From Tolumonas auensis DSM 9187 (GTDB taxonomy: Bacteria; Pseudomonadota; Gammaproteobacteria; Enterobacterales; Aeromonadaceae), in the NCBI RefSeq assembly GCF_000023065.1, contig NC_012691.1, positions 3,104,501 to 3,168,500 on the forward strand: DNA of 64,000 bases, in the 5' to 3' direction. The translations under genes and the position numbers were made by a program. Within the stretch, counting starts at the first letter, position 1; every line of letters begins with the position of its first letter. The notes beneath the pieces are model-generated. The model searched no databases. It saw only the letters and a program-made list of their open reading frames with translations, and was not told the origin of the DNA. This document shows positions 48,115 to 57,187 of this stretch, one piece after another.

Positions 48115-48993
48115 ATGACTATCTGGGATGGCATTAATGAGTTCATCTGCGTGGTTGAGACGGAGAGTTTCACCGCTGCCGCGAAACGACTGGATGTCTC
48201 TGTGGCGCATATCAGTCGCCATGTGAATCAGTTGGAAGATCGCCTTGGAGCAAAATTACTGTATCGCACCACCCGAAAACTACGCCTGACCGAGGTCGGT
48301 GAAGTCTATTATCAGCATGCGCGCAAAGTGCTGAATGAGTTACAGGAAGCCGATCGTGCCGTGATGGAAATGGAAGGCAAACCCACCGGCAAACTGCGTA
48401 TCACTGCACCGGTGTATTACGGGGAATATTTTCTGGCGCCACTGGTGAATGATTTTCTGCTGCAATATCCGCAACTTGATCTGGAACTGAAACTCACCAA
48501 TGAAACCATTGATTTGGTGGAGGAAGGTTACGATCTGGCGATCCGGCTTGGCACGCTCGATTCTTCCAGCCTGATGTGCCGCAAGCTGGCACGCAGAACC
48601 CAATATCTATGCGCTTCGCCAGCGTATCTGGCCGCGAAAGGCACACCGCACACGCTCACGGATTTAGCCAATCACCGCTGTCTGGGCGGCAGTATCGATC
48701 ACTGGCGGTTTCTGGAAAACGGCAAACTGCGGAACTGGCGCATAGGGTCGGCCTGGAGCTGTAATTCAGGTCTGGCGTTAAAAGATGCCGCCTTAAAAGG
48801 CTTAGGCATTGTGCAGTTGCCGGATTATTACGTGCAGGAAGAACTGAAGCAGGGTTTGCTGGTGAGTCTGCTGGAGGAATACCGGCTGCCGGATGATGGC
48901 ATCTGGGTGGTTTATCCGCATAACCGGCATCTGTCGCCGAAAGTAAAACTGCTGGTTGATTTTCTGGTGAAGAAGCTGGGGGCGCGCGCGTGA
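48115..48993 (+). CDS. LysR family transcriptional regulator
   Basis: A 292-residue LysR regulator with an N-terminal winged helix (about 8-65: FTAAAKRLDVSVAHISRHVNQLEDRLGAKLLY as the recognition region) and a substrate-binding domain (about 90-290). The ATG at 48115 gives the family N terminus MTIWDGINEF. It is divergent from frmA-fghA over a 236-bp spacer, so control of formaldehyde detoxification is likely (inference). Confidence 0.88.
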   Translation: MTIWDGINEFICVVETESFTAAAKRLDVSVAHISRHVNQLEDRLGAKLLYRTTRKLRLTEVGEVYYQHARKVLNELQEADRAVMEMEGKPTGKLRITAPVYYGEYFLAPLVNDFLLQYPQLDLELKLTNETIDLVEEGYDLAIRLGTLDSSSLMCRKLARRTQYLCASPAYLAAKGTPHTLTDLANHRCLGGSIDHWRFLENGKLRNWRIGSAWSCNSGLALKDAALKGLGIVQLPDYYVQEELKQGLLVSLLEEYRLPDDGIWVVYPHNRHLSPKVKLLVDFLVKKLGARA

Positions 48994-49002
48994 CAGCACT
49001 AC

Positions 49003-49023
49003 AACCTATCAACTTGATAGGTT
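49003..49023 (+). promoter_or_regulatory. Perfect palindrome upstream of the MqsA-like gene
   Basis: Arms AACCTATCAA and TTGATAGGTT with one central base. AACCT/AGGTT are the half-sites recognised by E. coli MqsA, so this may be the operator of the gene at 49126. Confidence 0.5.
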
Positions 49024-49125
49024 AATGCTTATACCATATACTTTAAAAACATCAGATCCGCATGCCTTCGTGATGACGGTGAAAATCCCCAACTGAGGGG
49101 AAAGCCTGTAATACAGGGGGATCAT

Positions 49126-49581
49126 ATGGAAAAATATCACTACAAAGAATGTGGTTTGAGTAACGTCTACCTGTTAAACGGGTTTACGATCATTAACGAT
49201 GAAGAATATGGTGAGTGTGTCAGCATCAACAATCGTGCGGCACTGGAAGTCACCATTGCTAAAAATATTATTAATTTACAAAGACCTCTATCAGGTGAAG
49301 AACTTCGTTATTTGCGCAAAACGATGAACCTGTCGCAAAAAGCTATCGGTGAACAGATCGGCTTGTCTGAACAAACGATAGCCCGATGGGAAAAAGACGA
49401 AAGCAAACCATCCCGTTCGGAAGATGCGGTTATCCGTGATCTTTATTGCGAATACATCGACTCGGATAGCAAAATTAGTTTTTTCCTGAAAGCGATAGCC
49501 AGCGCCGAAGCAGAAGCTGTTATGACCCGAGAAATGAATCTTTGCACTGATGAACGCGGCGCGTGGGAAGTGGCGGCTTAA
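49126..49581 (+). CDS. MqsA-like XRE regulator without zinc-finger domain or partner toxin
   Basis: A 151-residue protein with YHYKECGLSNVYLLNGF at the N terminus and an XRE helix-turn-helix (about 68-120: LRKTMNLSQKAIGEQIGLSEQTIARWEKDES). This resembles the DNA-binding half of MqsA-type antitoxins. The ATG has an AGGGGGATC ribosome-binding site. No MqsR or DUF4258 toxin gene is upstream; only a 23-codon open frame (49025-49096) lies in the leader. It is an orphan regulator or the surviving half of a TA pair. Confidence 0.75.
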   Translation: MEKYHYKECGLSNVYLLNGFTIINDEEYGECVSINNRAALEVTIAKNIINLQRPLSGEELRYLRKTMNLSQKAIGEQIGLSEQTIARWEKDESKPSRSEDAVIRDLYCEYIDSDSKISFFLKAIASAEAEAVMTREMNLCTDERGAWEVAA

Positions 49582-49737
49582 ATCAGGTTGGGCGGCCAGT
49601 GCCGGTTCTCAGAAATGATGAGATATTGTTTCGCAGATAATTAGATACTTACGATAATTCCGCCCTGACCGAGGGGTTCATTAATCTATATATCTTTGAT
49701 TTAAATCGGATTATCTTGCATGCGCGTGATCCGGCTT

Positions 49738-49779
49738 ATAGATAGACTAATAGATACTTTAATAGATAGTAGTATAGAT
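49738..49779. repeat. Four ATAGAT repeats with exact 12-bp period
   Basis: ATAGAT begins at 49738, 49750, 49762 and 49774, with flanking TA-rich positions partly conserved. It lies in the 295-bp spacer between the MqsA-like gene and yjdF, which otherwise holds no recognisable gene. Confidence 0.7.
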
Positions 49780-49876
49780 TTATTCACTTTGGTGAAGAGA
49801 AATCATCGCTTACTCAATCAAATCCGGCTGGGGTCATTATACTGAAAGTATTGCTGATCCTGATGAGGCTGCCGTT

Positions 49877-50473
49877 ATGCTACGGAATCTGTGGCTGATT
49901 ATCTTTTTTGCCGTGCTGATTTGGTCGGCGATTGCGCCGAAAGATCTGTTTACCTGGCTGCTGGAGGTTTTCCCCGCCCTGATCGCGCTGCTGGTGCTGG
50001 CGAAAACCGAGCGGACGTTCCCGCTGACGCCGTTGCTGTATAGCCTGATCCTGCTGCACGCCATTATTCTGATGGTGGGCGGTCATTACACTTACGCCGA
50101 GGTGCCGCTGTTTGACTGGATCCAGGAGTGGACCGGTTCGGCGCGCAATAATTACGACAAGCTCGGCCATCTGGCGCAGGGATTTGTACCGGCGCTGGTT
50201 GCACGGGAGCTGGTGATCCGCAAGCAGATCATCCGCGGCCGGGGCTGGCAGAACTTTTTCTGTGTCTGTACCTGTCTGGCGATAAGTTCCGTATATGAAT
50301 TGCTGGAATGGGCGGTGGCGCTTGCCTCCGGTGCCGAATCAGAAGCGTTTCTCGGCACGCAGGGGTATGTCTGGGATACGCAGTCAGATATGTTTTATGC
50401 GCTGATTGGAGCAGTCACGGCGCTGCTGACGCTGAGCCGTTATCACGACCGGCAGCTGGCACAATTGCAATAG
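49877..50473 (+). CDS. yjdF: YjdF family DUF2238 inner-membrane protein
   Basis: A 198-residue protein with about six membrane segments and the DUF2238 motifs HYTYAEVPLFDW, NNYDKLGHLAQG, YELLEW and DTQSDMFYALIG. The conserved Asp, His and Glu residues within the membrane suggest an enzymatic or transport site, but no function is established. Confidence 0.87.
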   Translation: MLRNLWLIIFFAVLIWSAIAPKDLFTWLLEVFPALIALLVLAKTERTFPLTPLLYSLILLHAIILMVGGHYTYAEVPLFDWIQEWTGSARNNYDKLGHLAQGFVPALVARELVIRKQIIRGRGWQNFFCVCTCLAISSVYELLEWAVALASGAESEAFLGTQGYVWDTQSDMFYALIGAVTALLTLSRYHDRQLAQLQ

Positions 50474-50486
50474 GCTGAAATAACAA

Positions 50487-50517
50487 AGCTCTGCAGAGTT
50501 CCGGGTTCTGCAGAGCT
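50487..50517. terminator. Bidirectional terminator between yjdF and the ParS-like gene
   Basis: Perfect 11-bp stem AGCTCTGCAGA/TCTGCAGAGCT with a 9-base loop between convergent genes. The tails are only weakly T-rich. Confidence 0.7.
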
Positions 50518-50524
50518 GTTCAGA

Positions 50525-50734
50525 TCACTGAAATGAACCATCTTCCATACGGCTGATTACTTCCAGCACGGTATGTAATCCTTCTTCTGTCGACAACATC
50601 TCAACCGGGCATTTACCACCAAGCGAACTGGCGGGCTCTTTCATCCAGAGCTCGGCGGTTTCCATATCGCCTTCAAAAAACTCGGTAGCAGCCTGCAGAG
50701 CTTTGTTGTAGTTACGCAATTCGAGTGATTTCAT
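50525..50734 (-). CDS. Short MbcA/ParS/Xre antitoxin-domain protein
   Basis: A 69-residue product that contains only the C-terminal toxin-binding domain of the Xre/MbcA/ParS family (AELWMKEPASSLGGKCPVEML, TEEGLHTVLEVISRMEDGSF). The usual N-terminal helix-turn-helix is missing. The ATG at 50734 has a GGAGG ribosome-binding site. No RES-domain toxin is nearby, so it is an orphan or an anti-addiction element (inference). Confidence 0.75.
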   Translation of the reverse strand: MKSLELRNYNKALQAATEFFEGDMETAELWMKEPASSLGGKCPVEMLSTEEGLHTVLEVISRMEDGSFQ

Positions 50735-50824
50735 CAGCGCCTCCATTCTGTTACCGATACTGCCTATATTAAAAGTATAGTTTAAAAGACGCTGACAGGC
50801 GGGATACTGAGACGCGGAATCCGG

Positions 50825-51208
50825 TTATGCCATTTTTCTGATTTTTAAGCCGACATACAAGAGGGTCAGCCAGCCGGCGATCAGCAAAAGACCGCCAAAC
50901 GGGGTGACCGGGCCAAGCCATTTGCTACCGGTGCAGGCCAGCAGATAGAGGCTGCCACTGAAACAGAGGGTACCCGCCGCCATCAGTTGTGCCGCCCGCG
51001 GTATCAGCCGGCTGTCCAGCAGTTGCGCCAGCGCGAACAGGATCAGCAGCATCATGGCGTGGATCAGCTGATAACGAACGCCGATTTCCCAGACATTGAG
51101 TGAAGACGGCAGCAGAATATTTTTCAGTCCGTGAGCACCGAATGCTCCGGCGGCAACGCCCGTGGCACCCAACGTTGCGCCCCATAACACCATCCAGCGA
51201 TGATTCAT
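50825..51208 (-). CDS. ygdD: YgdD family DUF423 membrane protein
   Basis: A 127-residue protein with four membrane segments and the DUF423 signature GAFGAHGL near residue 22. The C-terminal TPFGGLLLIAGWL segment is typical. The function is unknown; it is conserved in many proteobacteria. Confidence 0.88.
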   Translation of the reverse strand: MNHRWMVLWGATLGATGVAAGAFGAHGLKNILLPSSLNVWEIGVRYQLIHAMMLLILFALAQLLDSRLIPRAAQLMAAGTLCFSGSLYLLACTGSKWLGPVTPFGGLLLIAGWLTLLYVGLKIRKMA

Positions 51209-51280
51209 GCATTAATCCTGTTTTTTCAGTTGTGGAGAGGTATCAAACGTCAGCAAGCCGCTGCTGCGGAAATAGCAAAA

Positions 51281-51309
51281 AGCAGGCAGGATCTATGACC
51301 CTGCCTGCT
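51281..51309 (-). terminator. Terminator of the uxuA-uxuB-uxaC operon
   Basis: Minus-strand stem AGCAGGCAGG/CCTGCCTGCT with a 9-base loop and a TTTTT tail, 35 bases after the uxaC stop. Confidence 0.85.
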
Positions 51310-51343
51310 GCCTTACTCTCTCATTCGGTACTTATCTTACCAC

Positions 51344-52765
51344 TTATGCCTTCTCTCCCGGCAGACGGAAATAGTTTTTGGCATTATTGAAACTGATGTT
51401 CTTCACCATTTCGCCCAGTAAACTCATGTCGTTCGGCACTTCGCCGTTTTCTGCCCAACCGCCAATCATATTACACAGAATACGACGGAAGTATTCATGG
51501 CGGGTATACGACAGGAAGCTGCGGGAGTCGGTCAGCATGCCGACAAACTGGCTCAGCAGACCCAGCTGTGACAGCTGTTCCATCTGGCGTTGCATGCCGT
51601 CTTTCTGATCGTTGAACCACCAGCCGGAACCGAACTGAACCTTACCGGCAATACCACCGCCCTGGAAGTTACCAATCATGGTGCCGAGCATTTCGTTATC
51701 GCGTGGGTTCAGGCAATACAGAATGGTTTTCGGCAGTTCGTTGGTGATATCCATGGCATCCAGCAGTGACGACAGCTCGAACGCGAAGCTCTTGTCACCG
51801 ATGGAATCAAAACCGGCATCTGCGCCTAACAGCTTGAACATCCGGCTGTTGTTGTTACGCTGCGCGCCGATGTGCAGCTGCATCACCCAGCCACGTTTGG
51901 CATATTGACGGCCCAGCCAGACCTGTACTGCGGTGGTGTATTGCGCTACTTCCAACTCGCTCAGCACGCCGCCGTTCATCCGGCGATGCAGCAGCTTGTC
52001 GAGTTCGGCTTCGGCAGGCACTGCGGCAAAACGCACCACTTCGATACCATGGTCAGCCGCACGGCAACCATGCGCCGCGAAATGATCCAGACGACGATCC
52101 AGCGCGGTCAGCAGATCGCTGAAGCGTTCGATTTCGATATCCGCCGCGCGACCCAGTTTGTCGATGTAGGCCGCGAAACCTTCCAGCTCGATCTTGAAGG
52201 CTTTGTCCGGACGCCAGCTTGGTGCCACTTCGATATCAAAGCTTTGGTCAGCGGCAATCGCCTTGTGGTATTCCAACGTATCTAGCGGATCATCGGTGGT
52301 ACCCACCATTTTCACGTTCATCTGCTGCATGATGCCGCGCGGGGTGAATTCCGGCGTTGCCAGCAGGTCGTTGCACTGGGTCCAGATCCCTTCAGCCGTA
52401 TCCGGGTTCAGTACGGTATTGGTGATACCGAACGGACGACGCAATTCCAGGTGTGTCCAGTGGTACAGCGGGTTACCCAGGCACATTGGCACTGTTTTCG
52501 CCCAGGCCTGGAATTTTTCATAATCCGACGCATCACCGGTGATAAAGCGCTCTTCAATACCGGCGGAACGCATGCCTCGCCATTTGTAGTGATCACCGGC
52601 CAGCCAGATCTCGGCCAGATTCGCGAATGGCTTGTTTTCAGCCACGGCACGCGGGTTCAGATGGCAGTGGTAATCATAAATCGGCTGCGATGCCGCATAC
52701 TCATGGTACAGACGCTGTGCCGTCTGGTTACTGAGCAGAAAATCTTCGTCTAAAAATGCTCTCAT
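51344..52765 (-). CDS. uxaC: Glucuronate isomerase
   Basis: UxaC converts glucuronate to fructuronate (and galacturonate to tagaturonate). The 473-residue protein belongs to the amidohydrolase-like fold with DYHCHLNPR (zinc-site histidines) near residue 34 and a C-terminal [19 protein letters not shown]. It is last in the operon uxuA-uxuB-uxaC. A strong GAGGAAGA ribosome-binding site precedes the ATG. Confidence 0.95.
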   Translation of the reverse strand: MRAFLDEDFLLSNQTAQRLYHEYAASQPIYDYHCHLNPRAVAENKPFANLAEIWLAGDHYKWRGMRSAGIEERFITGDASDYEKFQAWAKTVPMCLGNPLYHWTHLELRRPFGITNTVLNPDTAEGIWTQCNDLLATPEFTPRGIMQQMNVKMVGTTDDPLDTLEYHKAIAADQSFDIEVAPSWRPDKAFKIELEGFAAYIDKLGRAADIEIERFSDLLTALDRRLDHFAAHGCRAADHGIEVVRFAAVPAEAELDKLLHRRMNGGVLSELEVAQYTTAVQVWLGRQYAKRGWVMQLHIGAQRNNNSRMFKLLGADAGFDSIGDKSFAFELSSLLDAMDITNELPKTILYCLNPRDNEMLGTMIGNFQGGGIAGKVQFGSGWWFNDQKDGMQRQMEQLSQLGLLSQFVGMLTDSRSFLSYTRHEYFRRILCNMIGGWAENGEVPNDMSLLGEMVKNISFNNAKNYFRLPGEKA

Positions 52766-52789
52766 TCTTCCTCTCCTCTTAATCTGTGA

Positions 52790-54265
52790 TTACAGCGCCG
52801 CAACAGCCTGACGGGCGCCCACAGCGAGCAGACGGGCATAAGCATCAGTTACCGCCTGGATAAACAGCGGGTTAGCCGCTAAATCGGTGCCGAAAATCGC
52901 TTCCACACCGGCCAGCGCAGGAACAACAGAAACATTCAGACCATGCTGATCACAGATGGCTTTCAGCTGTTCCGCCATCGGGTCACGCACGTCAATGACG
53001 TTACCCTGTTCATCCACACCGCTGACATAGCGCATCCAGCCCGCTACGCCCAGTGCCAGATGAGAGAAATCGTTACCGTTTTTCAGGTGGAAACGGATGG
53101 AGTTCAGCATACGCTGCGGCAGCTTCTGGGTGCCATCCATCGCGATCTGCCAGGTACGGTGTTTCAGGCTCGGGTTGCAGAAACGGGTGATCAGCAGATT
53201 GGCGTAACCGACCAGATCGGTTTTTTCCGGCATGTTCAGCGTTGGTGCCTGTTCACGGGTCATCAGGGTGAAGGCCGCGTTACGGTAGTTGGCATCGGTC
53301 ATGGTTTCGTCGATGTGCTGGTAACCGCCCAGATAACCGAGGTAGGCCAGGAAGGAGTGACTGCCGTTCAGCATACGCAGTTTCATATCTTCGTAAGGGA
53401 TCACGTCTTTCACCAGTTGTGCACCGGCAACCGCCCAGTCAGGGTGACCGGCAACGAAGTTATCTTCGATAACCCACTGACGGAAAGATTCGGTCGCGAT
53501 ACCGCAGCTGTCGGCCACACCCAGCAGTTTTTCCACGTCAGCCAGTGTTTCCGGAGTGGCAGCCGGCACGATACGGTCAACCATGGTGCAAGGGAAAGTC
53601 ACGTTGGTTTCGATCCAGTCAGCCAGTTTTTTATCCAGCAGATTGACATAACCCAGCACTGCACGACGGGCGACATGACCGTTTTCCGGTACGTTATCGC
53701 AGGACAGCACTGAGAATGCAGGCAGACCACGGTCACGGCGCAGTTTAAGAGCCTGAACCAGATAGCCGATGGCAGATTTCGGGGTCTCAGGGTTAGCCAG
53801 ATCATGCACGATCAGTGCATTGTTCTTGTCTAACTGCCCCGTGGCCGGGTCGCTGCAATACCCTTTTTCCGTGATGGTCAGGGAAACAATGGCGATCTGT
53901 GGTTCCGCCAGTTTTTCCAGCACCGCGTCGGTACCGTCCAGCTGAGAGTGCACAGATTCAATCACTGAGCCGATAATTTTAACGTCATTCTTATCGGCAC
54001 TTTTTTCCACCACGGTATATAAATGATTTTGTTCACGCAGTGTTTTGATCAGCGCGCCGTCACCAAACAGTTCAACCGCACATTCGCCCCAGTCGCTGTC
54101 AGTTTTAGCAGCAACTTCATTGGTGAATAAGGCCTGGTGGGCACGGTGGAAAGCACCAAAACCGATATGCGCGATGCGGGATTTCAAGCGACTGCGATCG
54201 TATTGAGCAGTCTCAATTCCACTATTAAGTTCGGTATTGGAAATATTTTTGCTGATAGAAGTCAT
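52790..54265 (-). CDS. uxuB: Fructuronate reductase (mannonate oxidoreductase)
   Basis: UxuB reduces fructuronate to mannonate with NADH. The 491-residue mannitol-dehydrogenase-family protein has HIGFGAFHRAHQA, TITEKGYC, the CDNVPENG motif, FPCTMVDRIVPAATPE and the catalytic KLRMLNGSHS. The N terminus is about 15 residues longer than E. coli UxuB. It is 24 bases upstream of uxaC. Confidence 0.94.
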   Translation of the reverse strand: MTSISKNISNTELNSGIETAQYDRSRLKSRIAHIGFGAFHRAHQALFTNEVAAKTDSDWGECAVELFGDGALIKTLREQNHLYTVVEKSADKNDVKIIGSVIESVHSQLDGTDAVLEKLAEPQIAIVSLTITEKGYCSDPATGQLDKNNALIVHDLANPETPKSAIGYLVQALKLRRDRGLPAFSVLSCDNVPENGHVARRAVLGYVNLLDKKLADWIETNVTFPCTMVDRIVPAATPETLADVEKLLGVADSCGIATESFRQWVIEDNFVAGHPDWAVAGAQLVKDVIPYEDMKLRMLNGSHSFLAYLGYLGGYQHIDETMTDANYRNAAFTLMTREQAPTLNMPEKTDLVGYANLLITRFCNPSLKHRTWQIAMDGTQKLPQRMLNSIRFHLKNGNDFSHLALGVAGWMRYVSGVDEQGNVIDVRDPMAEQLKAICDQHGLNVSVVPALAGVEAIFGTDLAANPLFIQAVTDAYARLLAVGARQAVAAL

Positions 54266-54301
54266 CTTGAATCCCTACATATTCAGAAAAGGTCAGGAAT
54301 T

Positions 54302-54362
54302 AAGAGCTTTTTAAAAATACTTCTAACCACGGGTCTGATTAAAAATATTCTCAAAAGCTCTT
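54302..54362. repeat. Long-range inverted repeat between uxuA and uxuB
   Basis: 10-bp arms AAGAGCTTTT (54302-54311) and AAAAGCTCTT (54353-54362) enclose 41 bases that contain AT-rich direct repeats. It may be an mRNA processing or stability hairpin that sets uxuA and uxuB ratios. Confidence 0.55.
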
Positions 54363-54389
54363 ATAAGTCATTAAGTTATAGCGGCTACA

Positions 54390-55571
54390 TTACTCAAAGA
54401 ATGCGCGTTTGAGTGCCAACTCAACACCACGGACTTCTGCCAGACCTTTTAAGCGGCCGATGGCGGAATAACCCGGGTTGGTTTTCTTTTTCAGATCATC
54501 CAGCATCTGGTGACCATGGTCAGGACGCATCGGGATCAGCAGCGGGTGACCTTCCTGTTTACGACGGTATTCTTCTTCCAGAATCGCTTTTACGACGTTG
54601 TACATATCCACATCACCACCCAGATGGGCTGCTTCGTGGAACGTTTTCGGGTTCTCTTCACGGCAGGTAGAGCGCAGGTGCGTGAAGTAGATACGGTTGC
54701 CGAAACGTTTGATCATCGCGACCAGATCGTTGTCGCCGCGTACGCCGTAAGAACCGGTACACATGGTGAAGCCGTTGGCGATACTGTCGACGGTTTCCAC
54801 CATCCACTGCATGTCTTCAATGGTGGAAACAATGCGTGGCAGACCCAGGATCGGACGTGGTGGATCATCAGGGTGTACCGCCATACGCAGGCCAACCTGT
54901 TCCGCCACCGGAATAATGTTTTTCAGGAAGAAGGCGAAATGTTCACGCAGTTTCGCTTTGTCGATACCATCGTAATCGGCCAGACGGGCACGGAACTGTT
55001 CAATGGTATAGCCTTCTTCTGCACCTGGCAGACCGGCAATGATGTTGCGGGTCAGACGGGCTTTTTCTGCGTCAGTCATTGCCGCGAAACGGGCATTGGC
55101 CTGTTCCACTTCTTCTGCGGTGTAATCCGCTTCTGCACCCGGACGTTTCAGGATGTGCAGTTCGAAAGCAGCGAATTCGATCTGGTCAAAGCGCAGTGCT
55201 TTGGAACCATCCGGCATCACGTATTCCAGATCGGTACGGGTCCAGTCCAGAACAGGCATGAAGTTGTAACAAACAGTATGAATGCCGCATTGCGCCAGAT
55301 TGCGCAGGGTCTGTTTGTAGTTTTCGATATATTTCAGATAGTCGCCGGTCTGCGTTTTGATATCTTCGTGAATCGGTACACTTTCCACTACGGACCAGGT
55401 CAGGCCTGCGGCTTCAATGATGGCTTTGCGCGCCAGAATTTCTTCCACCGGCCACACCTGACCGTTCGGAATATGATGCAGCGCGTTTACTACACCGGTC
55501 GCACCAGCCTGTCTTACATCAGATAATGACACCGGGTCATTCGGGCCATACCAACGCCATGTTTGTTCCAT
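54390..55571 (-). CDS. uxuA: Mannonate dehydratase
   Basis: UxuA dehydrates mannonate to 2-keto-3-deoxygluconate. The 393-residue protein starts [16 protein letters not shown] and has [28 protein letters not shown] and MRPDHGHQ, which contain metal-binding His and Asp. The ATG has a GGAGAAGAG ribosome-binding site. It is the first gene of the minus-strand operon, divergent from exuT over a spacer with GntR operators. Confidence 0.95.
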   Translation of the reverse strand: MEQTWRWYGPNDPVSLSDVRQAGATGVVNALHHIPNGQVWPVEEILARKAIIEAAGLTWSVVESVPIHEDIKTQTGDYLKYIENYKQTLRNLAQCGIHTVCYNFMPVLDWTRTDLEYVMPDGSKALRFDQIEFAAFELHILKRPGAEADYTAEEVEQANARFAAMTDAEKARLTRNIIAGLPGAEEGYTIEQFRARLADYDGIDKAKLREHFAFFLKNIIPVAEQVGLRMAVHPDDPPRPILGLPRIVSTIEDMQWMVETVDSIANGFTMCTGSYGVRGDNDLVAMIKRFGNRIYFTHLRSTCREENPKTFHEAAHLGGDVDMYNVVKAILEEEYRRKQEGHPLLIPMRPDHGHQMLDDLKKKTNPGYSAIGRLKGLAEVRGVELALKRAFFE

Positions 55572-55615
55572 TCTCTTCTCCGGTTTATCAACTACAGTCT
55601 TATCTTAGTTATCTC

Positions 55616-55644
55616 ATTGACCAATCTTAACAACTGGTCGACCA
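55616..55644. promoter_or_regulatory. GntR operator next to uxuA
   Basis: TGGTCGACCA at 55635-55644 is a perfect palindrome of the UxuR/ExuR type, with the ATTGACCAAT element at 55616-55625 beside it. Located 45-73 bases upstream of uxuA, suited to repression by the GntR protein at 59647. Confidence 0.7.
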
Positions 55645-55748
55645 ATATTAATTTCCTGCTCAATCTAACTCGACATAGTGTCATTTCAAACAGAAAACAG
55701 AAATTTTTTCGCTAAACATGATCGTTATCACTAAACAAGAATCCACAT

Positions 55749-55811
55749 ATTGACCAATAAACGGATTTCACCGCAACATCCAAGCAACCAAATCAAGCAA
55801 TTGGTTGACCA
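55749..55811. promoter_or_regulatory. GntR operator next to exuT
   Basis: TGGTTGACCA at 55802-55811 and a second ATTGACCAAT at 55749-55758, 46-108 bases upstream of exuT. They mirror the arrangement on the uxuA side. Confidence 0.7.
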
Positions 55812-55856
55812 GCAGTCCGAGTTGCCAATTTACATTCCAATACACGGAGAATTAAT

Positions 55857-57158
55857 ATGAGCCTAATGTTAGAAAACGCGTCCGTTACGGACGAGATAAA
55901 GACTAAAAAGGGAAATGTACGATGGTGGATGCTAGGGCTATTTTTATTCGGCGTGACAGTGAATTACATCACCCGTAATTCATTGGGTATTTTGGCTCCT
56001 GAGTTAAAAACAACATTAGGAATGTCGACAGAGCAGTATTCTTGGATTGTTGGCTCCTTTCAGCTGGCGTACACCATCTTTCAACCGCTCTGCGGCTGGT
56101 TAATTGATGTTATTGGCCTGAAAGTCGGCTTTTTAATTTGTGCTACCATTTGGGCTTTCGTCACTATGTTACATGCTGGTGCTGGTAGCTGGTTACATCT
56201 GGCAATTTTACGTTTCTTGATGGGAGCGACAGAAGCAGCTGCAACACCTGCGAACGCAAAAACATTAGGTGAATGGTTTCCGAAAAAAGAACGCCCCGTT
56301 GCCGCAGGTTGGGCGGGCGTCGGTTTCTCAGTTGGCGCGATGTTAGCGCCGCCGATTATCGTGATGGCACACTCTTGGCTAGGCTGGCAAGGCGCATTCA
56401 TTTTCTCGGGTATCATTAGTTTTGCATGGATCGCGTTGTGGTGGTTATTCTATTACGATCCTGATAAACATCCTCGTCTGTCAAAAGAGGAACTCGCATT
56501 CATCAAACAAGACAATGAACCGATCCCAGTTAAAGTTCCGTTCTTTACCGCACTAAAAAATATCTCTAAAAACAAAAAGTTCTACGGGATTGCTATTCCG
56601 GCATTCATGGCAGAACCAGCATGGGCTGTTTTGAGCTTCTGGGTTCCGCTTTATCTTGCCCACGATAAAGGCATGGATCTGAAGCAAATCGCCATGTTTG
56701 CTTGGTTACCATTTTTAGCTGCCGATTTAGGGAGTATTGCAAGTGGTTATCTGACCAAGGTTTACGCGAAACTCTTTGGCTGCACACGAGTGAATTCAGT
56801 AATTGCAAGCTCTGTCAGCGGTGCATTTTTAATGATATCCCTGACTCTTGTCGCTGTTACTGAGAGCCCTTATGTCACTATCTTTTTGATTTCTATTGGC
56901 GGTTTCGGTCATCAGATTATTTCTTGTATGCTAAGCGCTCTGGTTGTTGAATCTTTTGATAAGGGGCAGATGGCCACCGTTAACGGGATGCGTGGCTCCT
57001 TCGCCTGGATCGCTAGCTTCATTTTCTCACTGATTATCGGTGCCACCGCAGACACGATTGGTTACAGCCCGCTCTTTGTTGCGATGGGCTTCTTCGACTT
57101 AATCGGTGCCATGTTCCTCATTTATTTCATTGCTGAACGCAAAAACCAAACTGCTTAA
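55857..57158 (+). CDS. exuT: Hexuronate transporter, MFS (ExuT family)
   Basis: A 433-residue MFS permease of the anion:cation symporter family for glucuronate and galacturonate. It has 12 membrane segments, NYITRNSLGILAPEL after the first segment, FLMGATEAAATPANAKTLGEWFP and a central loop rich in charges. It has a CGGAGA ribosome-binding site. Its codon use is more AT-rich than that of uxuA-uxaC and of the truncated TRAP gene, like the two genes that follow. Confidence 0.9.
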   Translation: MSLMLENASVTDEIKTKKGNVRWWMLGLFLFGVTVNYITRNSLGILAPELKTTLGMSTEQYSWIVGSFQLAYTIFQPLCGWLIDVIGLKVGFLICATIWAFVTMLHAGAGSWLHLAILRFLMGATEAAATPANAKTLGEWFPKKERPVAAGWAGVGFSVGAMLAPPIIVMAHSWLGWQGAFIFSGIISFAWIALWWLFYYDPDKHPRLSKEELAFIKQDNEPIPVKVPFFTALKNISKNKKFYGIAIPAFMAEPAWAVLSFWVPLYLAHDKGMDLKQIAMFAWLPFLAADLGSIASGYLTKVYAKLFGCTRVNSVIASSVSGAFLMISLTLVAVTESPYVTIFLISIGGFGHQIISCMLSALVVESFDKGQMATVNGMRGSFAWIASFIFSLIIGATADTIGYSPLFVAMGFFDLIGAMFLIYFIAERKNQTA

Positions 57159-57187
57159 TTTGCGGTCATTAACATTAAGAGTTAATT

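Noticed and set aside
54510-55526. 338-codon plus-strand frame opposite uxuA
   Set aside because: Shadow of uxuA, which has clear family motifs and a ribosome-binding site.
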